Shown: positions 30,788 through 38,997, counted from the stretch's first letter. The stretch is 38,997 bases of DNA from Oscillospiraceae bacterium (GCA_017408915.1 JAFQTS010000082.1:1-38997), one strand, 5' to 3'. The notes: generated by a model from the letters alone, not told the origin. Program-made: numbers and translations.

Positions 30788-31867
30788 TTAGCGCTGCACG
30801 CGGGCGTTGCCGGCGTAGATGTCCCAAACCTGCTTTTCATCGGCAGGCTCACCGTAGTCGTTGAGGCTGGAGGCGGCGAGAACGCCGGTAGCCCAGCCGA
30901 ACTGAGGCCACTTCGCAGGCTCCCAGCCCTTCAAGATGCCGTACAGGAGGCCGCCGGTAAAACCGTCGCCGCCGCCGATACGATCCATGACAGGGATGGT
31001 GCGGGGCTCTTCCACATACCACTCGTCACCTGAGAGCATGAGGCAGCCCCACAGATGCTCGTTGGCGGAGATGACCTGACGGAGTGTGGTGCCAAAGACC
31101 TTGGCATTGGAGTACTTGGCCTTCACCTCGCGGATCATGGCCTTGAAGCTCTCGATCTTGCCGGAGAGGTCCTTTCCGCCTGCCTCAGGGCCGGTGAAGC
31201 CGAGGCACAGCTGGAAGTCCTCCTCGTTGCCCACCAGAATGTCGGCAACGGAAGCAATCTCGTGGAAAGCCTGATGAAGCTCTTCCTCGCGGCCCTTCCA
31301 GAAAGTGGCGCGGTGGTTCAGGTCGAAGGAGACGAGGGTGCCGTGTGCCTTGGCAGCGCGGGCAGCGGCGAGGCAGAACTCGGTGGTAGAACGGCTCATG
31401 GCGGCGATGAGACCGGAGATGTGGAGGATGGCCACGCCCTCCGTGCCGAAAATGCGGTCGAAATCGAACTCGTCAGCGCTCAGGGTCGTGCCCACCTCGC
31501 CGGCGCGGTCGTTCCACACGCGGGGAGCGCGCATACCGAAGCCGGAGTCGGCGATGTTGAACTGATGACGATAGCCCCAAGGGCCGCCCTGATCCACCTC
31601 AACGCCCTCGTAGTTGATGTTGCGGCGGCGCAGGTCGTTCTTAATGAACTGGGCAATGGGGCTGCCCTTGACGAACTTGGTCAGCACCAGGCACTCGTTG
31701 CCCAGAGAAGATGCCACGTTCAGCACGTTGGACTCGGCGGAAGTGGCCTGCATGTAGAAGTGGTTGCTGTTGTGGACAGCCATACGGTTGTCGGGGGTGA
31801 TGCGAACGCCCATGCTGGTGGGGCAAGCGATGGCATAGCGGTAGTTGCTGCGCAGATTCAGTTCCAT
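30788..31867 (-). CDS. PfkB-family sugar-acid kinase (KDG kinase- or gluconokinase-like)
   Basis: Ribokinase-fold kinase of 359 residues and first gene of the uronate operon. The C-terminal PfkB signature is GGGDGFTGG with catalytic base D301; the substrate-side motif SFDLNHRATFW (180-190) resembles the DxNxR segment of 2-keto-3-deoxygluconate kinases. The N-terminal GE motif of classical KDG kinases is absent. In an operon with gnd and without KDPG aldolase, phosphorylation of gluconate to 6-phosphogluconate would complete the pathway; KDG kinase remains possible if the dehydratase and aldolase lie elsewhere. AAAGGA precedes the ATG, and the gene diverges from an AraC regulator. Confidence 0.82.
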   Translation of the reverse strand: MELNLRSNYRYAIACPTSMGVRITPDNRMAVHNSNHFYMQATSAESNVLNVASSLGNECLVLTKFVKGSPIAQFIKNDLRRRNINYEGVEVDQGGPWGYRHQFNIADSGFGMRAPRVWNDRAGEVGTTLSADEFDFDRIFGTEGVAILHISGLIAAMSRSTTEFCLAAARAAKAHGTLVSFDLNHRATFWKGREEELHQAFHEIASVADILVGNEEDFQLCLGFTGPEAGGKDLSGKIESFKAMIREVKAKYSNAKVFGTTLRQVISANEHLWGCLMLSGDEWYVEEPRTIPVMDRIGGGDGFTGGLLYGILKGWEPAKWPQFGWATGVLAASSLNDYGEPADEKQVWDIYAGNARVQR

Positions 31868-31979
31868 AGCGGTTCGATCCTTTCTCGTATATGTGAGTTT
31901 TTGTTCCGTTTTTGATCTCTATGGTGCTATTGTACCCCATGAGAAAAAACAATGGAATTGCTTATTCTCCGAATCAATA

Positions 31980-32008
31980 TTGCAAATTGGCGCATTTGGT
32001 GTTACAAT
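31980..32008 (+). promoter_or_regulatory. Promoter of the first AraC-type regulator gene
   Basis: TTGCAA (31980-31985), 17 bp, TACAAT (32003-32008). The spacer contains an inverted repeat CAAAT-N6-ATTTG (31983-31998). The same 168-bp gap must hold the promoter of the divergent uronate operon; TACAAT at 31929-31934 on the minus strand is its best -10. Confidence 0.6.
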
Positions 32009-32023
32009 GTGCAAAAAAGCGCA
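32009..32023 (+). promoter_or_regulatory. 15-bp element shared with the symporter promoter
   Basis: GTGCAAAAAAGCGCA directly follows the -10 of the AraC gene. Its exact reverse complement occurs at 34314-34328, upstream of the GPH symporter gene. It is a candidate regulator site. Confidence 0.5.
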
Positions 32024-32035
32024 GGAGGTGACGGG

Positions 32036-32857
32036 ATGAGCGCTATCTTTTCCTACCGTGACGAGGTGCTTTACAGCCATCACACGGTGGATCTGAACCC
32101 CGATCGGGAGTCCTTTTCCATGCACGCCCACGAGTGGATGGAGATCTATTATTGCATTTCGGGGCAGGGAACGTATTTGGTGGAGGGACAGCAGTACCCC
32201 CTCGAGGCAGGGGACATTTTCATCATGCGGGCGGCAGAGGCACATAAGCTGAATCTCCAGCCCGACACACCCTATGACCGCATCGCCATCCACTTCTCCC
32301 CTGCCCTCCTTTTAGGTCTTGATCCCGATGGCCATCTCCTGCGGCCTTTCCTTGATCGACCCTTGGGGCAGCACAACCGCTACAGCGTGGAAGATGATCC
32401 CAAGGGGCGCTTGCGGGCAGCTTTTGCCGACTTCGATTTTACCTCCATCCCCGATGTGCGCTTGCATCTCACGGCGCGGCTTTTACTGTTCCTCACCACA
32501 CTCAACGGTATGTATGAGCCCGAGCGGTACGCCGCACCTGTGGGCGGTCTGTCGGGCGAGTTGGTAGCCTATGTGAACGAGCATCTTTTCGAGGATATGA
32601 CGGTGCAGTCGGTGGCGGATGCTTTCTACCGCAGCCGTTCACAGGTGAACCGCATTTTTCGGCAGGCCACAGGCTCGTCACTGTGGAAATATGTGACCAT
32701 CAAGCGGCTCATGGCGGCGCGGGCCATGATCCAGCGTGGTGAGAGCGCAGGAACGGCCTGCGAGGTGTGCGGATTCTCCGATTACTCCGCCTTTTACCGC
32801 CTCTATCGCACACAGTTTGGACACGCGCCGCGAGAGGATGCCAACACCATTCCATAA
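32036..32857 (+). CDS. AraC-family regulator with N-terminal cupin sensor
   Basis: Regulator of 273 residues. The N-terminal cupin (MHAHEWMEIYYCISGQGTY, about 27-45) is the ligand-binding part, and two helix-turn-helix motifs occupy the last 100 residues (MTVQSVADAFYRSRSQVNRIF; ACEVCGFSDYSAFYRLY). ATG 32036 is chosen, with AGGAGG 7 bases upstream; the frame continues upstream but without a binding site. It is divergent from the kinase-gnd-uxaC operon and likely controls it in response to a uronate or derived sugar acid. Confidence 0.88.
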   Translation: MSAIFSYRDEVLYSHHTVDLNPDRESFSMHAHEWMEIYYCISGQGTYLVEGQQYPLEAGDIFIMRAAEAHKLNLQPDTPYDRIAIHFSPALLLGLDPDGHLLRPFLDRPLGQHNRYSVEDDPKGRLRAAFADFDFTSIPDVRLHLTARLLLFLTTLNGMYEPERYAAPVGGLSGELVAYVNEHLFEDMTVQSVADAFYRSRSQVNRIFRQATGSSLWKYVTIKRLMAARAMIQRGESAGTACEVCGFSDYSAFYRLYRTQFGHAPREDANTIP

Positions 32858-32865
32858 AAAATATT

Positions 32866-32899
32866 CGCCGAGGATTTCTTCCGAAATCCTCGGCTTTTT
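32866..32899. terminator. Bidirectional terminator between the two AraC genes
   Basis: A 12-bp stem GCCGAGGATTTC/GAAATCCTCGGC (32867-32894) with TTTTT on the plus side and an AT-rich tract ending in TTTTTT on the minus side. It serves both convergent genes. Confidence 0.88.
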
Positions 32900-32901
32900 C
32901 C

Positions 32902-34134
32902 TTATTTTTTTCCTCTTCTCCGTGTCAAATGTTCCTCGCGGAACTGGCGTGGGGTGAGGCCGAAATGGCGCTTGAACACCTTGGAGAAGTAGTTCACATC
33001 GCCGATACCGCAGTGCTGGGCTACCGTCTGCACCTGAAGTTGGGTGTGCCGCAGCAGGTTGGCGGCGGTGTCCATCCGCACATCGGTGACATAGGCCGTC
33101 ACCGTCTTGCCCGTCTCCTTATGAAACAGGGTGGAGAGATACCCCGCGCTGACATTGAGGGTGCGGGCAAGGTGCTGCAAGTGGAGGTCGGCAGCGGGCT
33201 CGGCCTCAATGTAAGTCACCGCCTTCTGCACGGGAGGCGAGTAATTCCGCAAGGCGTGCTGACGGACGAGGCGGCAGTAGTTCAGCATCATCTCCCCCAT
33301 CAGTTCGCGGCCTTCGTCCATGTTGTGGATCAGCTCGATACGGGCGGCGAAGGCGGAGGAGATGCGGTCGAGGTGGAAGGGGTGGACGCCGCCCTGCTGG
33401 GCAGCCTTGCGGAGAAGAGTATTGCAGATGATGATGTAGTTTTTCATGTTGCGGACGGGGTCTGCCATGCGCTGCTCAAACATGGTGAGGGACACGTTGG
33501 ACATCATCATTTTGGCGCGGTGGGTCAAGCCTTTCGCCACCGTCTCCATCATCTCGTTTTCGTAGGCGTAGCGCCGCTCCATGACCTTCATCTGCATAAG
33601 GACATCCTCGCGGCTGACCTTTTTCTCCATTCCATCGAGGGCGGCAGAGGCGGTGCTGTCGCGGCTCAGCTCCACGATTTTATAGGCGTTGCCCGTGCCC
33701 CACAGTGTCTCGGCAAAGGCGTTTACCAGCATCATCAAAGGGCTTTCATCGGGCAAGACAGGGACAGCGGAATAGTACTGCTTCAGTTGGGGAAGCCGCG
33801 ATGCCGACATACCAAGGCGTTCCAACCCCTCCAGCAGCTGGGCCTCGGTGGGCTCATAGGACATGTACGGGCCAATGAGCAGGGCATCGGCAGAAAAAGG
33901 CTGGGGCAGAAGGATGCCGATATAGCGGCACATGAACTCATCGTTGATTTTATAAACGGTGTTCTCCTCAAGTGTCAAATCCTCGTAGCGATAGCCCGCT
34001 TCCAGCCCGAGGAAGTGGCGCAAGCCCAAATCGGGCACCTGCTCGTCCAGCCCCTCTCCGTTGACCAGCTCCGTGGGAATCCGCATTTTTTTCAGCACCT
34101 TCATGAGGTATTCCAGTTCCGCAGTGTAGTTCAT
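32902..34134 (-). CDS. AraC-family regulator with a large N-terminal sensor region
   Basis: Regulator of 410 residues. Residues 1 to about 300 form a sensor region without a recognised catalytic motif, similar to those of AraC proteins in clostridial glycan loci. The C-terminal domain has two helix-turn-helix motifs: LHLQHLARTLNVSAGYLSTLF and TVAQHCGIGDVNYFSKVF. It diverges from the GPH symporter and GH2 genes and probably activates them when the glycoside is present. GGAGG lies 6 bases before the ATG. Soluble; no membrane helix was seen. Confidence 0.87.
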   Translation of the reverse strand: MNYTAELEYLMKVLKKMRIPTELVNGEGLDEQVPDLGLRHFLGLEAGYRYEDLTLEENTVYKINDEFMCRYIGILLPQPFSADALLIGPYMSYEPTEAQLLEGLERLGMSASRLPQLKQYYSAVPVLPDESPLMMLVNAFAETLWGTGNAYKIVELSRDSTASAALDGMEKKVSREDVLMQMKVMERRYAYENEMMETVAKGLTHRAKMMMSNVSLTMFEQRMADPVRNMKNYIIICNTLLRKAAQQGGVHPFHLDRISSAFAARIELIHNMDEGRELMGEMMLNYCRLVRQHALRNYSPPVQKAVTYIEAEPAADLHLQHLARTLNVSAGYLSTLFHKETGKTVTAYVTDVRMDTAANLLRHTQLQVQTVAQHCGIGDVNYFSKVFKRHFGLTPRQFREEHLTRRRGKK

Positions 34135-34313
34135 GGCGGCCTCCGTTGCAAAAAATTCGGGATTGGTAACGTTTTCAGTCTTTTTCTCTTTCTAATTATT
34201 CCATATTTGCCCTTGTTTTTCAATAGTTCATATGAAAATTTTACTATAAAAGGTGAAAATTTTCCTCACGGTTTAGGGCGTATCTTGCTACTATATAGAT
34301 AAGACTCGTACTG

Positions 34314-34328
34314 TGCGCTTTTTTGCAC
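34314..34328 (-). promoter_or_regulatory. 15-bp element, inverted copy, upstream of the symporter gene
   Basis: The minus strand reads GTGCAAAAAAGCGCA, identical at 15 of 15 positions to 32009-32023. It lies 66 bases before the symporter start. A palindrome TTCATATGAA (34227-34236) lies further upstream in the same gap. Confidence 0.5.
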
Positions 34329-34393
34329 GAAAAACGGGCACAAAAGAAGGAAACTTTAGACACTAACAAATGAGAAAAGAGAGGAAATCCAAC

Positions 34394-35893
34394 ATGGCTA
34401 AGAAATCCCCCAAGCTGGATGCCAAGGGCTACCGTAAGTTCGGTATGCGCGACTGCCTTGCCTACGCCGCAGGCGATCTGGGCTGCAACATGAGCTTCTC
34501 CCTGAAGGGCACTGTTCAGACCTTCTGGCTGGTCTTCATGATGATGGAGACGGGCCTGCTGTCTGCCCTGCTGCTGATCGTGCAGATTTGGGACGCGATC
34601 AATGACCCCATCATCGGCTCTATGATCGACGCTGACCGCCGCAACTATAAGCGCGGTAAGTTCAAGACCTACATCCTCGTGGGCGCCATCGGCCTGACCG
34701 TCGCCGGCGCACTGGTGTTCATCCCCGCCCCCAATGCCAGCGTGGTGATGAAGGCCATCCTGTTCATCCTCGGCTATGTTATTTGGGACGCCTGCTACAC
34801 CGTGGCAAACGTGCCCTACGGCTCCATGCTGTCTCTGGTGTCTGAGGACGCCGGTGAGCGTGCACAGCTGTCCACTTGGCGCTCCGTGGGCTCCATGATC
34901 GGTAACATCCTGCCCATGGTGCTGCTGCCCATGCTGATCTGGCGCAAGGAAGTGGACGCCAACGGCAACCCCATCCTGAACCCCGAAACCGGCGTGCAGG
35001 TGGAGACCCTGCTGGGTAACCGCGTGTTCGTTGCCGCCCTCATCATGGGCGTGCTGGGCCTCATCTTCTTCCTGTTCATGATCAAGAACATCACCATCCG
35101 CGTGGATGAGAACTCCGTCAAGACCAACGAGGGCGGCGAGAAGTTCAACGTTCTCAAGGCTTTCGGCAACTTCCTGAAAAACCGTGCCGCCATGGGCGCT
35201 ACCGTGGCTGCCATGGCGATGTTCCTGGGTATGCAGGCTGCCAACACCGCCGTGACCATCATGTTCGCCACCTACTTCGGTCAGGCACGCCTGTCCGGTA
35301 TCGTGCAGCTGATTGGCTTCCTGCCCATGTTCATCTTCATGCCCTTCATCAAGAAGCTGGTCAACAAGCATGGTAAGAAGGAGTGCGCTTCCGTGGGCGC
35401 TCTGTTCTCCATGATCGGCGGCTTCGTGATGTTCATCTTCCCCCTCATGGCCAACAAGACGTTGTCTCTGGTGGTCTATCTGGTGGCCCTTATCGTCTTT
35501 GGTCTGGGCATGGGCGTGTACACCTGCGTTTCTTGGGCTTTCATGGCAGACGCCATCGACTACAACGAGTGGAAGACCGGCAAGCGTGAGGAAGGCACCA
35601 TCTACTCCCTGCACTCCTTCTTCCGTAAGCTGGCACAGGGCGTTGGCCCCTCCATCGTGCTGCTGATCATGGGCGCTCTGGGCTACGTCTCCGAGCTGGG
35701 TACTGCCGGTCAGAGCCTCGCTACCTCCTACAATATGTGCTGGCTGGTGGCTGCCCTGTACTGCTTCTCCGGCGTTGTGATGTTCCTGTCCATCAAGTTC
35801 ATCTACAACGTGGATAAGAAGACCCTCGCCACCATGAACGACGAGCTGGCTACACGCCGCGCCGCCAACAATATCGACAGCGTGGGCGAGTAA
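34394..35893 (+). CDS. GPH-family sugar:cation symporter (glycoside-pentoside-hexuronide)
   Basis: Membrane transporter of 499 residues with about 12 helices. Family signs are RDCLAYAAGDLGCNMSF at the N-terminus, IWDAINDPIIGSMIDADR after helix 2 (the cation-coupling Asp segment) and DYNEWKTGKREEGTIYSLHSF near residue 400. GPH carriers import glycosides, including glucuronides, with sodium or protons. With the GH2 enzyme 86 bases downstream and uxaC nearby, a glucuronide is the likely cargo. ATG 34394 is chosen because of AGAGGAA upstream; an ATG eight codons earlier has no binding site. Confidence 0.92.
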   Translation: MAKKSPKLDAKGYRKFGMRDCLAYAAGDLGCNMSFSLKGTVQTFWLVFMMMETGLLSALLLIVQIWDAINDPIIGSMIDADRRNYKRGKFKTYILVGAIGLTVAGALVFIPAPNASVVMKAILFILGYVIWDACYTVANVPYGSMLSLVSEDAGERAQLSTWRSVGSMIGNILPMVLLPMLIWRKEVDANGNPILNPETGVQVETLLGNRVFVAALIMGVLGLIFFLFMIKNITIRVDENSVKTNEGGEKFNVLKAFGNFLKNRAAMGATVAAMAMFLGMQAANTAVTIMFATYFGQARLSGIVQLIGFLPMFIFMPFIKKLVNKHGKKECASVGALFSMIGGFVMFIFPLMANKTLSLVVYLVALIVFGLGMGVYTCVSWAFMADAIDYNEWKTGKREEGTIYSLHSFFRKLAQGVGPSIVLLIMGALGYVSELGTAGQSLATSYNMCWLVAALYCFSGVVMFLSIKFIYNVDKKTLATMNDELATRRAANNIDSVGE

Positions 35894-35920
35894 TTCTCCC
35901 CTTTCCCATCCGTAGTTTTT

Positions 35921-35953
35921 CAGCGGCAGGCAGGCCACGCCTGCCTGCCGCTG
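35921..35953 (+). other. Intercistronic hairpin between symporter and GH2 genes
   Basis: A perfect 14-bp GC-rich stem (35921-35934 with 35940-35953), loop CCACG, not followed by a T-run. It probably lowers read-through or protects one side of the message rather than ending it. Confidence 0.6.
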
Positions 35954-35979
35954 TCCATTGCAATAAGGAGTATTTCGCT

Positions 35980-38220
35980 ATGAGAACTGTACTGAATTTC
36001 AACGCCGCATGGGCTTTCGGCAAGGGTACTGCTCTGCCCACCGCCATGCCCACCGATTGGGAACAGGTGAACCTGCCCCACTCCTGGAACGCCATTGACG
36101 GTCAGGACGGCGGCAACGACTATTTCCGCGGCACTTCCCACTATGCCAAGACCTTCGCAAAGTCCGAGCTGCCCGAGGCCGCCCAGTACTACTTGGAGCT
36201 GCGGGGCGCCAACTCCTCCGCCGATGTCTATCTCAACGGTAAGCTCTTGGCTCATCATGACGGCGGTTACTCCACTTGGCGCGTCAACATGACCGAGGCC
36301 ATGGCAGAGGAGAACCTGCTGGTGGTGGCAGTGGACAACGCCGCCAACGAGACCGTGTATCCCCAGATGGCTGACTTCACCTTCTACGGCGGCCTTTACC
36401 GCGATGTGAACGTCATCTGCGTGGCTTCTTCCCACTTTGACCTTGACTACTTCGGCGGCTGCGGCATGATGGTCACTCCCGCTGTGGAGGGCGATAAGGC
36501 CACCGTGGCTCTGGAATCTTGGGTCACTGGCGTTAAGGATGGTCAGACCGTCCGCTACACCGTCACCGATGCTGCAGGTGCAGTGGTCGCCACTGCCGAG
36601 GGTCAGAAGGCAGAGGTCGTCATTGAGAACGTCCACCGCTGGCACGGCCGCAAGGATCCCTACCTCTACACCGCTAAGGCTGAGCTGGTGGAAGGCGACA
36701 CCGTGGTGGATACTGTGTCCACCCGTTTCGGCTGCCGCACCTTCGAGATCGATGCCAACCGCGGCTTCATCCTCAACGGTGAGGAGTATCCCCTCCGCGG
36801 CGTGAGCCGTCATCAGGACCGCTGGGGCATCGGCAACGCGCTGCTGCCCGAGCATCACACCGAGGATATGGATCTCATCTGCGAGGTGGGCGCTACCACC
36901 ATTCGTCTGGCCCACTATCAGCACGATCAGTTCTTCTATGACCTGTGCGACGAGCGCGGCATGGTCATCTGGGCTGAGATCCCCTACATTTCCAAGCACA
37001 TGCCCACCGCCCGTGAGAACACCATTTCTCAGATGAAGGAGCTGGTGGTGCAGAACTACAACCATCCCTCCATCGTTGTGTGGGGTCTCTCCAACGAGAT
37101 CTCCATCGGCGGCAGCGACGAGGACTTGCTGGAGAACCACCGCATCCTCAATGACCTGTGCCACGAGATGGATAAGACCCGCCTCACCACCATTGCAGCC
37201 GTGTCCATGTGCAAGATGGACGATCCCTACCTGCAGATCCCCGATGTGGTGTCCTATAACCACTACTTCGGCTGGTACGGCGGCGACACCTCCATGAACG
37301 GCCCCTGGTTCGATAAGTTCCACGCCACCCATCCCACCATCCCCATCGGCTGCTCCGAGTACGGCTGCGAGGCGCTGAACTGGCACACCTCCGATCCCCG
37401 TCAGGGCGACTACACTGAGGAGTATCAGTCCTTCTATCACGAGGAGCTCATCCGCCAGCTCTTTACCCGCAAGTATATGTGGGCTACCCACGTGTGGAAT
37501 ATGTTCGACTTCGGCGCTGATGCCCGCGCCGAGGGCGGCGAGAACGGTCAGAACCACAAGGGTCTGGTGACCTTCGACCGCAAGTATAAGAAGGACTCCT
37601 TCTACGCCTACAAGGCATGGCTCAGCGACGAGCCCTTCGTCCACCTGTGCTCCAAGCGCTACATTGACCGTGTGGAGGATGTGACGAAGGTGACCGTGTA
37701 CTCCAACCTGCCCGAGGTGGAGCTCTTCGCCAACGGCGTGAGCGTTGGCAAGAAGAGTGCTGAGGATCACTTCTTCTACTTTGAGGTCGCCAACGTGGGT
37801 GAGACGAAGCTGGAGGCTGTGGCCGGCGAGTACCGCGACGAGAGCGTGATCCGCAAGGTGGACACCTTCAATGAGGAGTATCGCCTCAAGGAAGTGGGCG
37901 CCATCCTCAACTGGTTCGACATTGAGGAGAAGGAAGGCCGTCTCAGCCTCAACTCCAAGATGAGCGATGTGATTTCCACCGTCCGCGGCAAGCTCCTCTT
38001 TGCCAAGCTCATGGGCAAGATGCTGGGCGGCAAGAAGAAGGGTGAAAAGGCAAAGCCCATGGGCTTTGAGATGACCCCCGAGCTAATGGCGATGATGGGC
38101 GGCTTCACCGTACTGCGCCTCCTCACCATGGCAGGCGGCATGATGGATGCCAAGTTCACCAAGGAGGACCTCCTTGCGCTGAACCGCAAGCTCTCCCGCA
38201 TCAAGGCTCCCAAGAAGTAA
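35980..38220 (+). CDS. Glycoside hydrolase family 2 enzyme (beta-glucuronidase or beta-galactosidase)
   Basis: Retaining GH2 enzyme of 746 residues, cytoplasmic (no signal peptide). Order: sugar-binding jelly roll (to about 150), immunoglobulin-like domain (150-255), TIM barrel with acid/base E373 (WGLSNEIS) and nucleophile E460 (CSEYGCEA). QNHKGLV after the barrel contains an NxK pair, which in gut beta-glucuronidases contacts the sugar carboxylate, but some beta-galactosidases carry NDKG at the same place. The uxaC operon and GPH symporter favour glucuronides. The last 100 residues are an extra Lys- and Met-rich helical region outside the GH2 core. AAGGAG precedes the start. Confidence 0.88.
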   Translation: MRTVLNFNAAWAFGKGTALPTAMPTDWEQVNLPHSWNAIDGQDGGNDYFRGTSHYAKTFAKSELPEAAQYYLELRGANSSADVYLNGKLLAHHDGGYSTWRVNMTEAMAEENLLVVAVDNAANETVYPQMADFTFYGGLYRDVNVICVASSHFDLDYFGGCGMMVTPAVEGDKATVALESWVTGVKDGQTVRYTVTDAAGAVVATAEGQKAEVVIENVHRWHGRKDPYLYTAKAELVEGDTVVDTVSTRFGCRTFEIDANRGFILNGEEYPLRGVSRHQDRWGIGNALLPEHHTEDMDLICEVGATTIRLAHYQHDQFFYDLCDERGMVIWAEIPYISKHMPTARENTISQMKELVVQNYNHPSIVVWGLSNEISIGGSDEDLLENHRILNDLCHEMDKTRLTTIAAVSMCKMDDPYLQIPDVVSYNHYFGWYGGDTSMNGPWFDKFHATHPTIPIGCSEYGCEALNWHTSDPRQGDYTEEYQSFYHEELIRQLFTRKYMWATHVWNMFDFGADARAEGGENGQNHKGLVTFDRKYKKDSFYAYKAWLSDEPFVHLCSKRYIDRVEDVTKVTVYSNLPEVELFANGVSVGKKSAEDHFFYFEVANVGETKLEAVAGEYRDESVIRKVDTFNEEYRLKEVGAILNWFDIEEKEGRLSLNSKMSDVISTVRGKLLFAKLMGKMLGGKKKGEKAKPMGFEMTPELMAMMGGFTVLRLLTMAGGMMDAKFTKEDLLALNRKLSRIKAPKK

Positions 38221-38242
38221 GAAAACTTCTGAAATTTGCAAT

Positions 38243-38279
38243 AAAAAATCCCGAACCCACAGCGGTTCGGGATTTTTTT
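38243..38279. terminator. Bidirectional terminator after the GH2 gene
   Basis: Stem AATCCCGAACC/GGTTCGGGATT with A-run before and T-run after, serving the convergent GH2 and aminotransferase genes. Confidence 0.92.
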
Positions 38280-38287
38280 ACTCTTTT

Positions 38288-38997
38288 TTATTCGCCTTTT
38301 CCAACAGCTTCGATGGCAGCGAGGAGCTTTCCCATCTCCTCGGCGCGGGGCACGCGGAGGCGGACACTGTTGCGCTCCATAGGCTCAAACTCCGTGCCCG
38401 AGCAGCAGAGAACGCCGTGCTTCATCAGCTCTTCCTGCAAGTCGAGCCGCTCATCGCGGTGCTGCAGCAGGCAAATGGGCACGCGGTCATCGGTGCAGGC
38501 CATGGTGAGGTTGTCGCCGCAGGCCTCGCGCAGGGCGGTTTTCATGGCGATGAAATCGCCGCTGTGGGAGTCGCCATAGGTGCGGTCAGACAAGGCAGCA
38601 GCCGCCATCTCGCGGGACAGTTCGCTCATCATGAAGGGGTTGGACACCTTGGAGATATAGCGAATCAAATCCTGCGTAGTGATGATGTAGCCTGCCCGCA
38701 AGCCCGCCAAGCCAAAGCCCTTGGAGAAGGTGCGGACAATGATGATGTTCTTATACTTGGGGCCCAGCGTCACCGCCGATTCCTCGCGGGGGATGAAGTC
38801 GCCGTAGGCCTCGTCCACGATGCAGTAAACGCCCAACTGCTCGCATCTTGCCAAAATCTGCTCCACCTCGGAAAGGGTCAAGGTCTGACCCGTGGGGTTA
38901 TTGGGGCGGTCGATGTAGACAAGACTGGTATCGGCGCTGATGGCGTCCACCAAGTCGCTGACCTCCATACGCCATCCGTCCTCCTGCCGCGCAGGGA
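38288..38997 (-). CDS. Histidinol-phosphate-type PLP aminotransferase (5' end missing)
   Basis: C-terminal 236 residues of a class I/II aminotransferase; the frame is open to the right edge. Motifs: DRPNNPTGQTL (substrate/cofactor loop), IVDEAYGDF (PLP-binding Asp and Tyr), RTFSKGFGLAGLRAGY with the Schiff-base Lys, and the C-terminal RLRVP Arg. It resembles HisC and the related CobD-type decarboxylases; without the N-terminus and neighbours the substrate cannot be fixed. Confidence 0.85.
   Translation of the reverse strand, partial: PARQEDGWRMEVSDLVDAISADTSLVYIDRPNNPTGQTLTLSEVEQILARCEQLGVYCIVDEAYGDFIPREESAVTLGPKYKNIIIVRTFSKGFGLAGLRAGYIITTQDLIRYISKVSNPFMMSELSREMAAAALSDRTYGDSHSGDFIAMKTALREACGDNLTMACTDDRVPICLLQHRDERLDLQEELMKHGVLCCSGTEFEPMERNSVRLRVPRAEEMGKLLAAIEAVGKGE

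Noticed and set aside
35980..38220. Firm call as beta-glucuronidase from the NxK motif
   Set aside because: N-x-K-G also appears in some GH2 beta-galactosidases, so only the context supports glucuronidase and the call is left open.
1..38997. Mobile elements, CRISPR arrays, tRNA or rRNA genes
   Set aside because: No transposase, integrase, regularly spaced repeats, cloverleaf or rRNA sequence was seen on either strand.

Overview
The window comes from a high-GC, spore-forming anaerobe of the Clostridia, most likely a gut Oscillospiraceae relative (Flavonifractor/Oscillibacter-like). The evidence is an intact sporulation sigma factor sigK, an ECF riboflavin transporter, a clostridial LTA-synthase-like protein, butyrate kinase, many ferredoxin-type proteins and AGGAGG-type ribosome binding sites. 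No rRNA, tRNA, insertion sequence, phage gene or CRISPR array was seen.

Layout. 1-6000: housekeeping genes (3' end of ribU, an Fe-S aldo/keto reductase, DNA polymerase IV, an LTA-synthase-like enzyme, sigK). 6005-10369 (minus): cupin, SDR, 3-hydroxyacyl-CoA-dehydrogenase-like protein, cyclase-family hydrolase, BKACE lyase and a small zinc-ribbon protein. The four enzymes are the families used for anaerobic phloroglucinol breakdown: reductase, ring hydrolase, 3-hydroxy-5-oxohexanoate dehydrogenase and triacetate acetoacetate-lyase. 10733-11191: a divergent HxlR regulator. 11323-18579 (minus): a flavoprotein reductase, an NAD(P)H-linked Fe-S flavoprotein, a NuoF-tail-like ferredoxin, an acyl carrier protein, butyrate kinase and an MFS transporter. 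18897-24632 (minus): a PucR-type regulator, an alpha/beta hydrolase, phosphotransacetylase, a phosphopantetheinyl transferase and a CocE/NonD hydrolase.

The most unusual part is 11323-24632. It combines a dedicated carrier protein, its activating transferase, a soluble electron-transfer chain and acyl-phosphate/kinase enzymes, with no ketosynthase. This looks like carrier-bound catabolism or reduction coupled to ATP formation, next to the phloroglucinol genes. Two candidate regulons are visible. Palindromes of the form CTNNCCAAAAGGNNAG occur beside the HxlR gene and upstream of the MFS gene. A 20-bp element recurs with 18 of 20 positions identical in the pucR promoter and upstream of the CocE operon.

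24940-38220 is a uronate locus: PfkB kinase, 6-phosphogluconate dehydrogenase, HAD phosphatase, mannonate oxidoreductase, LarA-type epimerase and glucuronate isomerase in one minus-strand operon, two AraC regulators, then a GPH symporter and a GH2 glycosidase on the plus strand. The operon has no mannonate dehydratase or KDPG aldolase. The gene set suggests glucuronate to fructuronate to mannonate to gluconate to 6-phosphogluconate to ribulose 5-phosphate. A partial histidinol-phosphate-type aminotransferase closes the window.
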